Positions 1-6,798 of a stretch of 7,684 bases of DNA are shown one piece after another. The stretch lies in the NCBI GenBank assembly GCA_013817025.1, contig JACDDK010000043.1:1-7684 (forward strand), read 5' to 3'. Each line of letters begins with the position of its first letter. Positions within the stretch are counted from its first letter, which is position 1. Under the pieces are notes generated by a model. That model had not been told where the DNA came from, did no database searches, and worked only from the letters and a program-made list of their open reading frames with translations. Made by a program: the position numbers and the translations under genes. This DNA is from Rubrobacter sp. Lineage in GTDB: Bacteria; Actinomycetota; Rubrobacteria; Rubrobacterales; Rubrobacteraceae.

Positions 1-252
1 GCAAGCTCCCTCGCTTGATAGAGAAAGCTATCCCTCCCCGAGAATCCGGCTTGCGTATGCGGAATGTGGAGGGTAGGGGGATCCCTTTCCCGGAAGCTTG
101 GAGGCTCCGAGAGCATAGCCAGGGCCGGCGCTGTTGAACTGCGGTTCTGGATGCTTGGTAGTCGAGCACCAAAAGCGTCTTCAATCTCGCGATCGAACTC
201 CATTGTCAGGTGAACCGGCCCTTCGCGTTCCTCGTGCGTTTCGATTCGTCCC
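1..252. other. Gene-poor block rich in small inverted repeats
   Basis: I see no convincing gene here. A minus-strand frame starting with ATG at 203-201 stays open to the left edge (67 codons). It has no Shine-Dalgarno sequence, and its third codon positions lack the G/C bias of the operon genes, so I do not call it. What is visible is a chain of short inverted repeats: CAAGC 2-6 with GCTTG 13-17; GATAG 17-21 with CTATC 28-32; CCCTCC 32-37 with GGAGGG 68-73, enclosing TCCG 45-48 with CGGA 60-63; the palindrome GGGATCCC 78-85; and a six-pair stem (one G-U) between 97-102 and 106-111. This could be the end of a mobile element, a structured RNA or decayed sequence; I cannot tell which. Confidence 0.4.
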
Positions 253-399
253 CTACTTCTCCCCGTTCGAACCGCCCCTCGAAGTCAACGCGGGAGACGC
301 GCCGTCGGGAGGAGCATCGTCGGGAGCGACAATCTCCCACCGGACCCGCAAGGTGTTGGTGAAGGGTCGGGTAACGTTCGTGATCCGCACCTCGTCCAT
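253..399 (-). CDS. Possible small hypothetical protein (48 aa)
   Basis: A 48-codon frame begins with ATG at 399-397 and ends with TAG at 255-253. Its first half reads like a protein rich in beta-strand formers, beginning MDEVRITNVTRPF. The second half is rich in Pro, Gly and Ser and looks disordered. Third positions are mostly G or C, but no Shine-Dalgarno sequence precedes the ATG. The frame lies 31 nt downstream of the 58-residue small gene on the same strand, so the two could be co-transcribed. I do not recognise a family. It could equally be chance or the remnant of a longer gene. Confidence 0.25.
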   Translation of the reverse strand: MDEVRITNVTRPFTNTLRVRWEIVAPDDAPPDGASPALTSRGGSNGEK

Positions 400-430
400 T
401 CGCTGCCGGTTCGAGACCTGAAGTAGCGTA

Positions 431-607
431 CTACCCGTGCGACTCCGCAGGCTCTATGACGTATTGCGTAAAGCCGCGGGGGTTTCTTTCGGCTTCGGCC
501 TCTAGCTCCCGGATGCGCCACTCGGCTTGTTCGCGAGTCGGGTGGCGGGATATTTGTATTTTGCCGAAGAGGGTTACCGCCAGCACCTTGAACTCGCGTT
601 TATCCAT
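431..607 (-). CDS. Small charged hypothetical protein (58 aa)
   Basis: The reading frame starts at ATG 607-605 and stops at TAG 433-431. The start is supported by AGGAG at 616-612, four bases upstream. The protein opens MDKREFKVLAVTLFGKIQIS, which looks like two short beta strands. A strongly charged, probably helical stretch follows (about residues 24-41, rich in Glu and Arg, with Trp30), then a short hydrophobic patch near residues 46-52 ending in a Pro/Glu/Ser/His tail. There is no signal peptide or membrane segment. The fold suggested is beta-beta-alpha, which would suit a small regulatory or binding protein, but I recognise no family and assign no function. It is divergent from the acyl-CoA synthetase operon and shares its 109-bp upstream region, so it could be connected with that operon's control; that is only inference. 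Being under 60 residues, it is easily missed by automated callers. Confidence 0.5.
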   Translation of the reverse strand: MDKREFKVLAVTLFGKIQISRHPTREQAEWRIRELEAEAERNPRGFTQYVIEPAESHG

Positions 608-642
608 ATTGCTCCTACTGTTGCCGGGTGGGGCGGAGCAAT
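608..642. promoter_or_regulatory. 8-bp inverted repeat in the divergent promoter region
   Basis: ATTGCTCC at 608-615 and GGAGCAAT at 635-642 form a perfect inverted repeat separated by 19 bp. The arms flank the -35 candidate of the plus-strand operon, and the right arm touches its extended -10 element. The left arm, read on the minus strand, contains the Shine-Dalgarno sequence of the 58-residue gene. It may be an operator for a dimeric repressor of the divergent genes, or an RNA hairpin that masks that ribosome-binding site if the minus-strand transcript starts upstream of 642. Confidence 0.4.
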
Positions 643-650
643 GCTAACAT
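621..650 (+). promoter_or_regulatory. Candidate promoter of the acyl-CoA operon
   Basis: TTGCCG at 621-626 resembles a -35 box. TAACAT at 645-650, preceded by TGC (an extended -10 signature), lies 18 bp downstream. Initiation would fall near 657 and give a leader of about 60 nt that contains the whole alternative-pairing region at 664-709. This is a consensus match by eye only. Confidence 0.4.
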
Positions 651-663
651 CGGGCGGTACGAA

Positions 664-709
664 ACCTCCTCGGGAAAGGGAGGTCCGGCATCCACCAAGC
701 TTGAGGAGG
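664..709 (+). promoter_or_regulatory. Leader with two mutually exclusive folds around the Shine-Dalgarno sequence
   Basis: The acyl-CoA synthetase has a strong ribosome-binding site, GAGGAGG at 703-709, seven bases before its ATG. The segment 665-674 can pair with 700-709 for ten consecutive pairs (two of them G-U), fully covering this site. The same segment can instead form a local hairpin, ACCTCC 664-669 with GGAGGT 679-684. The two structures cannot coexist, which is the layout of a translational switch. No known riboswitch consensus is recognised, and there is no U-tract to suggest transcription termination. Because purine-rich ribosome-binding sites pair easily with pyrimidine runs, chance remains possible. 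Confidence 0.4.
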
Positions 710-716
710 CACCCCG

Positions 717-2339
717 ATGAAAGGTCTAGCCCAGAATTTCCAGCTAACGCTACCGTATATATTGCGGCGCGCGGATCAACTGTACGGATACCGTGAGATC
801 GTTACTCGCCGCCCCGACAAGTCCTTCCATCGCTATACCTACGCCGATTTCGTCTCCCGCTCCAAGAAGCTCGCCGTCGCTCTCAAAAAGCTCGGCGTCG
901 AGAGCGGAGATCGCGTCGGCACTCTAGGATGGAACACTTACCAGCATCTGGAGGCTTACTTCGGGGTTCCCTGCTCCGGAGCGGTGCTGCACACGCTCAA
1001 CCCGCGGCTGCACGAGGATGACCTTACTTTCATAGCGGATCACGCCGGGGACAAGGTTATGCTCGTCGACGAGACCCTCGTGTCGGTGTGGGAGAAGTTC
1101 CGGGACCGTGTGGGCGTCGAGCACGCCATCGTCGTGACGGAGAGCGGCGAAGCGCCTGAAGGTATGATCTCCTACGAGGAACTCCTCGCCGACGCCGACG
1201 AATCGGACTTTGAGTACCCGGACTTCGACGAGAACCAGGCCGCCGCGATGTGCTACACGTCCGGCACGACCGGTCGCCCGAAAGGCGCACTCTACTCCCA
1301 CCGCTCCACCGTTCTGCACTCCATGATGGCCGCGATGGGCAACACGTTCTCTCTCACCGAGAGTGACTGCGTGCTACCGGTGGTGCCGATGTTTCACGTC
1401 AACGCCTGGGGTCTTCCCTACGCCTCGGTCCTCGTCGGGGCGAAGCTGATGATGCCCGGCCCCCACCTCGACCCGGCGAGCATGCTGGAGGATTTCGAAG
1501 AGGAAGCCGTCACCTTCACCGCCGGCGTTCCCACCGTCTTTCTGGCGGTGTTGCAGGCGCTGGACGCCGAGCCGGAGAAGTACGACCTCTCAAAGATGCA
1601 CAGCATGATCATCGGGGGTTCGGCGGTGCCGAAGGGTGTCATAAAAGCCTACGGGGAGCGACACGGTATAAACGTCGTCCACGCCTGGGGCATGACGGAG
1701 ATGAGCCCCATCGGGACCGTCTCGACCCTGAACTCGGAGATAGAGAAGCTCTCCGAGGAGGAGCAACTCGACTACAAAGCCAAGCAGGGCTATCCGGTGC
1801 CGCTCGTGGAGATCCGGGCTCGCGGCGAGGAGGGCTTCGCGGCGTGGGACGGCGAGTCTCTGGGCGAGCTCGAGGTGCGGGGGCCGTGGGTCGCGTCGTC
1901 GTACTACGAAGCGCCGGAGGGAGACGACAAGTTCACGGACGATGGGTGGTTCAAGACCGGGGACATCGTCACGATAGACAAGTATGGGTTCATCAAGATC
2001 ACGGACCGTAGCAAGGACCTCATAAAATCTGGCGGAGAGTGGATCTCCTCGGTCGAGCTGGAGAACGCTCTGATGGCTCACCCCGCCGTGGCCCAGGCCG
2101 CCGTCATAGCCATCCCACACGAGAAATGGGACGAACGTCCCCTGGCAGCCATAGTCCTGAAAGAAGGCGAGAGCGCGACGGAGGAGGATCTGCACGGCCA
2201 CCTCGAAAAAGACTTCGCCAAGTTCTGGCTCCCGGACGCCTACGAGTTCGTCGAGTCCATCCCGATGACCGCGACCGGCAAGTTCCAGAAGCTCAAGCTG
2301 CGCGAGCAGTTCGAGGGCTACACGCCCGCGCAGAGCTGA
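717..2339 (+). CDS. Acyl-CoA synthetase (fatty-acid--CoA ligase, AMP-binding family)
   Basis: The 540-residue protein is a complete member of the adenylate-forming superfamily and should convert a carboxylic acid, ATP and CoA into acyl-CoA through an acyl-adenylate in the cytoplasm. Visible motifs are the phosphate-binding loop YTSGTTGRPKG (residues 180-190), HAWGMTE (322-328), the ribose-binding TGD (414-416), the hinge region TDRSKDLIKSGGEW just after it, and the catalytic lysine of the C-terminal domain, Lys522 in TATGKFQK. Length and sequence style match the medium/long-chain (AlkK/FadD-like) ligases; the substrate cannot be read from sequence. The ATG at 717 is fixed by GAGGAGG seven bases upstream. 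It is the first gene of a five-gene operon whose thiolase and dehydrogenase suggest its acyl-CoA is degraded by beta-oxidation-type steps. Expression may be set by the leader described at 664-709. Confidence 0.93.
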   Translation: MKGLAQNFQLTLPYILRRADQLYGYREIVTRRPDKSFHRYTYADFVSRSKKLAVALKKLGVESGDRVGTLGWNTYQHLEAYFGVPCSGAVLHTLNPRLHEDDLTFIADHAGDKVMLVDETLVSVWEKFRDRVGVEHAIVVTESGEAPEGMISYEELLADADESDFEYPDFDENQAAAMCYTSGTTGRPKGALYSHRSTVLHSMMAAMGNTFSLTESDCVLPVVPMFHVNAWGLPYASVLVGAKLMMPGPHLDPASMLEDFEEEAVTFTAGVPTVFLAVLQALDAEPEKYDLSKMHSMIIGGSAVPKGVIKAYGERHGINVVHAWGMTEMSPIGTVSTLNSEIEKLSEEEQLDYKAKQGYPVPLVEIRARGEEGFAAWDGESLGELEVRGPWVASSYYEAPEGDDKFTDDGWFKTGDIVTIDKYGFIKITDRSKDLIKSGGEWISSVELENALMAHPAVAQAAVIAIPHEKWDERPLAAIVLKEGESATEEDLHGHLEKDFAKFWLPDAYEFVESIPMTATGKFQKLKLREQFEGYTPAQS

Positions 2340-2346
2340 GAAAGCC

Positions 2347-3084
2347 ATGAAGGTGATCGGGGCCGGCTTCGGACGCACCGGCACGTCGTCCCTCAAAGCC
2401 GCGCTCGAGACCCTGGGCTTTGGGCCTTGCTACCATATGACCGAAGTTTTCGCGCATCCGGAGCACGCAAAAGTCTGGACGGCGGCCTGGCGCGGGGAGG
2501 CCGTGGACTGGAGAGGCTTCCTGAGAGGTTACGAGTCGGTCGTGGATTGGCCGGCGTGTACGTTCTACGCGGAGCTCGTGGACGAGTACCCGGATGCGAA
2601 GGTGTTGTTGAGCGTCCGAGAGCCCGCAAAGTGGTATACGAGTACCCGCGTCACCATCTACGCCTTGAACAAGGCGGCCGAACGGTCCCTCATCTCGCGT
2701 TTCGTCTACGGCGTTATGACCCTCGTCATCTTCGGCGGGTTCATGCGAGGCGATATGATCGAGGAGATCATCTGGCGCGGAACCTTCGATGGACGCTTCG
2801 AGGACGAGGACCACGCCCGCGAGGTTTTCCAGAGCCACAATAACGAGGTCGTCCGGCGTGTCCCGCCCGAGCGCCTGCTCGTCTACGACGTCAAACGCGG
2901 GTGGGGGCCGCTGTGCGAGTTCCTCGGCGTCGAGGTGCCGGACGAGCCTTTCCCGCACCTGAACGACGCGACCGGGATGCGGCGCGCCGTGCGAGCGTTG
3001 CGGGTCCTCTCCTTAGCCGTACCAGCGGTCGCGGCGGCGTTGGTCACGGCTATCCTGATAATGTTCCGAAAGCGAAGGGCATGA
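2347..3084 (+). CDS. Sulfotransferase-family P-loop protein with C-terminal membrane anchor
   Basis: The 245-residue protein begins with GAGFGRTGTSSL (residues 5-16), the 5'-phosphosulfate-binding loop of PAPS-dependent sulfotransferases. The segment VLLSVREPAKWYTS (86-99) fits the 3'-phosphate-binding region, with Arg91 and Ser99 as the likely contacts. The family transfers a sulfuryl group from PAPS to a hydroxyl or amine, although many members of this subgroup (similar to the Sulfotransfer_4 Pfam family) have no proven substrate. Roughly residues 218-240 form a hydrophobic helix ending in the basic RKRRA tail, so the enzyme is probably tail-anchored with its catalytic domain in the cytoplasm. 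A second hydrophobic stretch near residues 117-132 may be buried core. The start lies 7 nt after the ligase stop and has only a weak Shine-Dalgarno sequence, which suggests translational coupling. A sulfotransferase is not a usual member of an acyl-CoA degradation operon; its acceptor is unknown. Confidence 0.8.
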   Translation: MKVIGAGFGRTGTSSLKAALETLGFGPCYHMTEVFAHPEHAKVWTAAWRGEAVDWRGFLRGYESVVDWPACTFYAELVDEYPDAKVLLSVREPAKWYTSTRVTIYALNKAAERSLISRFVYGVMTLVIFGGFMRGDMIEEIIWRGTFDGRFEDEDHAREVFQSHNNEVVRRVPPERLLVYDVKRGWGPLCEFLGVEVPDEPFPHLNDATGMRRAVRALRVLSLAVPAVAAALVTAILIMFRKRRA

Positions 3085-3106
3085 CGGACGATAGAACGGA
3101 GACCGC

Positions 3107-4852
3107 TTGAAGGCAACGACAGAGATACGGGTCCAGAAGAACGTCCCCGCCGAGATGCGCGACGGTACGACGCTCATGGCGAACGTATACCGACCCGCCG
3201 ACGACGGCGAGTACCCGGTGCTGCTCTCCCGGATGCCCTACGGCAAGGACCTGATGGGCGCGGCGCCCATAGACCCGATCAAGGCCGCCGAAGCCGGATA
3301 CGTGGTCGTCGTGCAGGACGTGCGCGGTCGCTACGGATCCGAAGGCAAATTCACACCGTTCGTCAAAGAATACGAGGACGGCTACGACACCGTCGAATGG
3401 GCGGCGTCGCTACCGGGCTCGAACAGCTCCGTCGGCATGTACGGCCTCTCCTACTTCGGCAAGACTCAGTGGCAGGCCGCCGTCATGCAGCCGCCGTCGC
3501 TAACAAGTATGGTCCCCGGCATCACGTGGGGCAACCACCTGAACGGCGTCCAGATGCGCGGCGGGGCGCAGGAGCTGGGGCTCATGCAGTACTGGGCGCA
3601 GACGACCCTCGCCCCCGACGCCCTGTTCCGCAAGTACGCCGGAGACTCCGAGAGCGTCGGGGAGAAGCTGCCGGAACTTATAGGCGTCATCGACACTCTT
3701 CTGGCGGGCGGCGGCTACGACACGCTGCCGCTCGCGGACCTGCCGAACCCCGACGACCTCGTCTCGTTCGTAAAGGACGGTTTCGGGCGCGGCGTGGACG
3801 ACGAGGGCTGGGACTACCTCAACATCGACGGCAGGTACGAAAGGGTGGACGCCCCGACATTCCACATCGGCGGCTGGTACGACTGCTTTATCGGGGAGAC
3901 GCTACGCCAGTACGCGGCGATGAAGGAGCGCGCCGCCGAAGCCGGGACACGCCCGCCGCGCCTGATGGTCGGCCCGTGGACCCACGGCGACTTCGGGAGC
4001 ACTCTCGGAGAGCAGAACTTCGGCGTCGGAAGCTCCGGCCTGTTCCTGAACTACCGGGGCGACCTGACCGACGCCCACCTCCGCTGGTTCGACGCGACGC
4101 TAAAGGGCGACGAGTCCGCGCTGGAGGGCACGCCGCCGGTGCAGGTCTTCGTAATGGGCGAGAACCGCTGGCGCGGCTACGAGGGATGGCCGCCACCCGG
4201 TGGGCGCGAGGACTGGCATCTGAGAAGTGGCGGGCTGCTGCGCCGCGAGCCGGGCGAGGCGGACGATGAACCGGCCGTTTACGACTACGACCCGGAGAAC
4301 CCGGTACCAACGATCGGCGGCGCGGTGCTCATGGCGCCCATCCACCGGGCCGGGCCGCGGGATCAGCGCCGCGTCGAGACCCGCCCCGACGTGCTCACCT
4401 ACACGGGGCCGCTGATCGAGAGCCCGTACACCGTGCTAGGGGATGTAAGCGTTACGCTCTTCGCGGCCTCCTCCGCGCCGGATACGGACTTTGTGGCGCG
4501 GCTGGTGGACGTGTACCCGGATGGGCGGGCCATGTGTGTCGCGGACGGTATTATCCGGACTAGCGCACGGGAGAGCTATCCGTCGCCGGGCGTGGTGCGA
4601 CCGACAAAACCGAGTGTCATCACGCCGAATGAAATCTACGAGTATTGCATCGACCTTTGGGCGACGGGCATCACGTTCTTGCCGGAGCATCGGATGCGGG
4701 TGGAGATCACCTCTAGCTCCCACCCGCGTTGGGAGCGGAACCTCAACACCGGCGAGAGCGCCGTCGATTCATCGGAAACAGAGGTCGCCCGCCAACGCAT
4801 CCACCACGACGCCGATCACCCGAGCCGCATCACGCTAACGGTAGTGGACTGA
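3107..4852 (+). CDS. CocE/NonD-family alpha/beta hydrolase (Xaa-Pro dipeptidyl-peptidase S15-like)
   Basis: The 581-residue protein has the architecture of cocaine esterase, glutaryl-7-ACA acylase and related S15-like hydrolases, which cleave esters or amides. The N-terminal part has the typical opening MRDGTTLMANVYRP, then QDVRGRYGSEG (oxyanion-hole region) and the nucleophile elbow GLSYFG with Ser115. The other triad members are visible as Asp259 in GGWYDCF and His293 in GPWTHGDF. The region from about residue 440 to the end is the jelly-roll domain typical of the family (SPYTVLGDVSV onward). No signal peptide is seen, so it is probably cytoplasmic. The start is TTG at 3107, chosen because GGAG at 3098-3101 is correctly placed and family homology begins just after. 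It lies 22 nt after the sulfotransferase and 14 nt before the thiolase. It may release the acid that the first gene activates. Substrate unknown. Confidence 0.9.
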   Translation: MKATTEIRVQKNVPAEMRDGTTLMANVYRPADDGEYPVLLSRMPYGKDLMGAAPIDPIKAAEAGYVVVVQDVRGRYGSEGKFTPFVKEYEDGYDTVEWAASLPGSNSSVGMYGLSYFGKTQWQAAVMQPPSLTSMVPGITWGNHLNGVQMRGGAQELGLMQYWAQTTLAPDALFRKYAGDSESVGEKLPELIGVIDTLLAGGGYDTLPLADLPNPDDLVSFVKDGFGRGVDDEGWDYLNIDGRYERVDAPTFHIGGWYDCFIGETLRQYAAMKERAAEAGTRPPRLMVGPWTHGDFGSTLGEQNFGVGSSGLFLNYRGDLTDAHLRWFDATLKGDESALEGTPPVQVFVMGENRWRGYEGWPPPGGREDWHLRSGGLLRREPGEADDEPAVYDYDPENPVPTIGGAVLMAPIHRAGPRDQRRVETRPDVLTYTGPLIESPYTVLGDVSVTLFAASSAPDTDFVARLVDVYPDGRAMCVADGIIRTSARESYPSPGVVRPTKPSVITPNEIYEYCIDLWATGITFLPEHRMRVEITSSSHPRWERNLNTGESAVDSSETEVARQRIHHDADHPSRITLTVVD

Positions 4853-4866
4853 ACGAGGAGGTAATC

Positions 4867-6042
4867 ATGGCGGAGGCAGTGATCCTGGAGGCGGTACGCA
4901 CCCCGTTCGGCAGACGCGGCGGCGCTTTTCGGGAGGTCCGTCCCGACGCCTTGCTCGCCCACGCCCTGAACGGTCTCGTCAAGCGTGTAGGTATCGAACC
5001 GGACAGAATCGAGGACGTAATCAGCGGCACCGTAACCCAGACCGGGGAGCAGGGCGCAAACGTCGGCCGGCTCGCGGTGATGCTCGCCGGGTTTCCGGTC
5101 ACGGTACCGGCGGTCTCGGTCAACCGTATGTGCGGTTCCAGCCAGCAGGCCGTCCATTTCGCCTCCCAGGCCATAGCCGCGGGCGACATGAGCTACGCTA
5201 TCGGATGCGGCGTCGAGAGCATGACCCGCGTGCCGATGTTCAGCGACCTCGGCGGCGCACCGGACGCCGGTTCGGTCTTTTCGAGCCTCGACCCGGATCT
5301 TCTGGAGAAGGTTGACTTGATCCACCAGGGTGAGAGCGCCGAAAGGATAGCCGACCTCTGGAGAATAAGCCGCGAGGACGTGGACGCTCTCTCGGCGGAG
5401 AGCCACCTCCGGGCGAGCGAGGCGGCCCGCGACGAGAGCAACGCCGAGATACTCTCCACGCCGGGCCTCGACTCCGACGGCAACCCGACCGAGTTCACGA
5501 GCGACGAGGGCATCCGAGGTGTCGTGGACTCGGAGAAGATGGCCGCGCTCAAGACCATCTTCAGGCCCGGCGGTGACGGCGTGGTGACTGCGGGCAACTC
5601 GTCCCAGATCTCCGACGGTGCCTCCGCCGTGTTGGTCGCCGACCGCGAGCGGGCCGAGGCCGACGGCTTCGTTCCGAGGGCTCGTTTCCGCGCTCGCGTC
5701 GCGGTCGGTGACGACCCGACGATGCAGCTTACCGGCGTCATCCCGGCGACGCGTCTCGCGCTCAAGAAGGCGGGCTTGAGCATTGGGGACCTCGACTGGA
5801 TCGAGATAAACGAAGCCTTCGCCACCGTCGTCCTCTCCTGGGCCGACGAGCTAAAGCCCGACATGGACAGGGTCAACCCCTGGGGCGGCGCAATAGCCCA
5901 CGGCCATCCCCTCGGAGCTACCGGCGCGGGCCTGATGGCGAAGATGCTCGCCGGACTCGAAGCCACGGACGGCCAACTCGGCCTTCAAGTCATGTGCATC
6001 GGACATGGTATGTCCACCGCAACGATTCTGGAGCGCATCTGA
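4867..6042 (+). CDS. Thiolase (acetyl-CoA C-acyltransferase)
   Basis: The 391-residue protein is a full-length thiolase, which cleaves 3-ketoacyl-CoA with CoA to give acetyl-CoA (or propionyl-CoA) and a shortened acyl-CoA, or runs in reverse. It starts MAEAVILEAVRTPFGRRGG, as thiolases do. Catalytic residues are Cys89 in NRMCGSS (acylated nucleophile), His347 in AHGHPLGATGA and Cys377 in MCIGHGM (base), with the NEAFA motif at 315-319. The final motif has His where CxGGG is usual. The start at 4867 is preferred over an in-frame upstream start at 4729, because GAGGAGG at 4855-4861 sits five bases before it and the upstream extension would overlap the hydrolase with arginine-rich, unthiolase-like sequence. 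The stop overlaps the next start by one base (TGATG). In this operon it most likely catalyses the last step of a beta-oxidation-type pathway. Confidence 0.93.
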   Translation: MAEAVILEAVRTPFGRRGGAFREVRPDALLAHALNGLVKRVGIEPDRIEDVISGTVTQTGEQGANVGRLAVMLAGFPVTVPAVSVNRMCGSSQQAVHFASQAIAAGDMSYAIGCGVESMTRVPMFSDLGGAPDAGSVFSSLDPDLLEKVDLIHQGESAERIADLWRISREDVDALSAESHLRASEAARDESNAEILSTPGLDSDGNPTEFTSDEGIRGVVDSEKMAALKTIFRPGGDGVVTAGNSSQISDGASAVLVADRERAEADGFVPRARFRARVAVGDDPTMQLTGVIPATRLALKKAGLSIGDLDWIEINEAFATVVLSWADELKPDMDRVNPWGGAIAHGHPLGATGAGLMAKMLAGLEATDGQLGLQVMCIGHGMSTATILERI

Positions 6043-6788
6043 TGCGGATATCCGGCCACGCCTTCCTCGTAACCGGCGGCGCGTCCGGCCTCGGCGCGGC
6101 CACCGCCGAAATGCTCACCAAAGCCGGAGCGAACGTCGTAATAGCCGACCTGCGAGGCGAGTCATCGGAAGAGAATATCCGCTTCGTCAAGACGGACGTG
6201 ACCGACGAGGGGAGCGTTCGGGCCGCCGTAGAAGCCGCGCGCGAGGCGTTCGGTGGGTTGCACGGTGTCGTCAACTGCGCTGGAGTAGCCATCGCCGAGA
6301 AGGTGCTCGGACGCGAAGGGCCGCACGCTTTGGAGTCTTTCTCCAAAGTAATTCAGGTCAACCTGATCGGGACGTTCAACGTCATCCGGCTCGCGGCGGA
6401 GGCGATGTCGCGCAACGAGCCCACGCCAGGCGGTGAGCGAGGCGTCGTCGTGAACACGGCCTCGGTAGCGGCGTTCGACGGCCAGATCGGTCAGGCCGCC
6501 TACGCAGCCTCCAAGGGCGGCGTCGCCGCCATGACGCTCCCCATCTCCCGCGAGCTTGCGCGCTCCGGCATCCGCGTGATGACCATCGCCCCCGGCATCT
6601 TCGACACCGCGATGCTCGCGGGCCTCCCCGAAGACGCCCGCGAGTCGTTGGGCAAGCAGGTGCCGTTCCCCTCGCGCCTCGGTAGGCCGGACGAGTACGC
6701 CGCGCTAGTGCGGCACATAATCGAGAACGAGATGCTCAACGGCGAGGTCATCCGGCTGGACGGAGCGATCCGGATGGCGGCGCGTTAG
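6042..6788 (+). CDS. SDR-family 3-hydroxyacyl-CoA dehydrogenase, type-2-like
   Basis: The 248-residue classical short-chain dehydrogenase has the nucleotide-binding motif TGGASGLG (11-18), Asp36 after the second strand (which favours NAD over NADP), NCAG (78-81), and the catalytic Ser141, Tyr154 and Lys158 in the YAASK arrangement. The overall pattern, including FLVTGGASGLG, the long insert before the serine (EPTPGGERG) and the C-terminal NGEVIRLDGAIRMAAR, resembles HSD17B10-like enzymes. These oxidise 3-hydroxyacyl-CoA, 2-methyl-3-hydroxybutyryl-CoA or hydroxysteroids. Sitting directly after the thiolase, with the start overlapping its stop by one base, it probably produces the 3-ketoacyl-CoA the thiolase cleaves. 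An in-frame upstream ATG at 5994 exists, but it would add 16 non-family residues inside the thiolase, so 6042 is preferred. It is the last gene of the operon and is followed by a hairpin. Confidence 0.92.
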   Translation: MRISGHAFLVTGGASGLGAATAEMLTKAGANVVIADLRGESSEENIRFVKTDVTDEGSVRAAVEAAREAFGGLHGVVNCAGVAIAEKVLGREGPHALESFSKVIQVNLIGTFNVIRLAAEAMSRNEPTPGGERGVVVNTASVAAFDGQIGQAAYAASKGGVAAMTLPISRELARSGIRVMTIAPGIFDTAMLAGLPEDARESLGKQVPFPSRLGRPDEYAALVRHIIENEMLNGEVIRLDGAIRMAAR

Positions 6789-6798
6789 GCGGTCTCAA

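Noticed and set aside
1..203. A minus-strand frame open from ATG 203-201 to the window edge
   Set aside because: It has no ribosome-binding site and no third-position G/C bias, and it overlaps the hairpin-rich block; it cannot be supported without the sequence beyond the edge.
145..205. A tRNA-like look (GGTAGTCGAGCACC and a CTTCAAT loop that would give anticodon TCA), tempting as tRNA-Sec
   Set aside because: The segments flanking the supposed anticodon and T loops do not pair, and no acceptor stem could be built.
1590..2396. A long minus-strand open frame (268 codons) opposite the acyl-CoA synthetase
   Set aside because: It is antisense to a gene with all family motifs; its composition reflects the mirrored codon bias of high-GC DNA, and it has no recognisable domain.
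3397..4269. A 290-codon plus-strand frame within the hydrolase
   Set aside because: It is an arginine-rich out-of-frame reading inside a hydrolase whose catalytic triad is intact in the other frame.
4729..4866. N-terminal extension of the thiolase to an upstream ATG
   Set aside because: The extension overlaps the hydrolase, is arginine-rich and unlike thiolases; a strong ribosome-binding site marks 4867.
5193..5966. A 257-codon minus-strand frame opposite the thiolase
   Set aside because: It is serine/arginine-rich shadow sequence over the intact thiolase, with no family features.
5994..6041. N-terminal extension of the short-chain dehydrogenase
   Set aside because: The extra 16 residues do not resemble the family and lie inside the thiolase; the TGATG overlap start at 6042 fits better.
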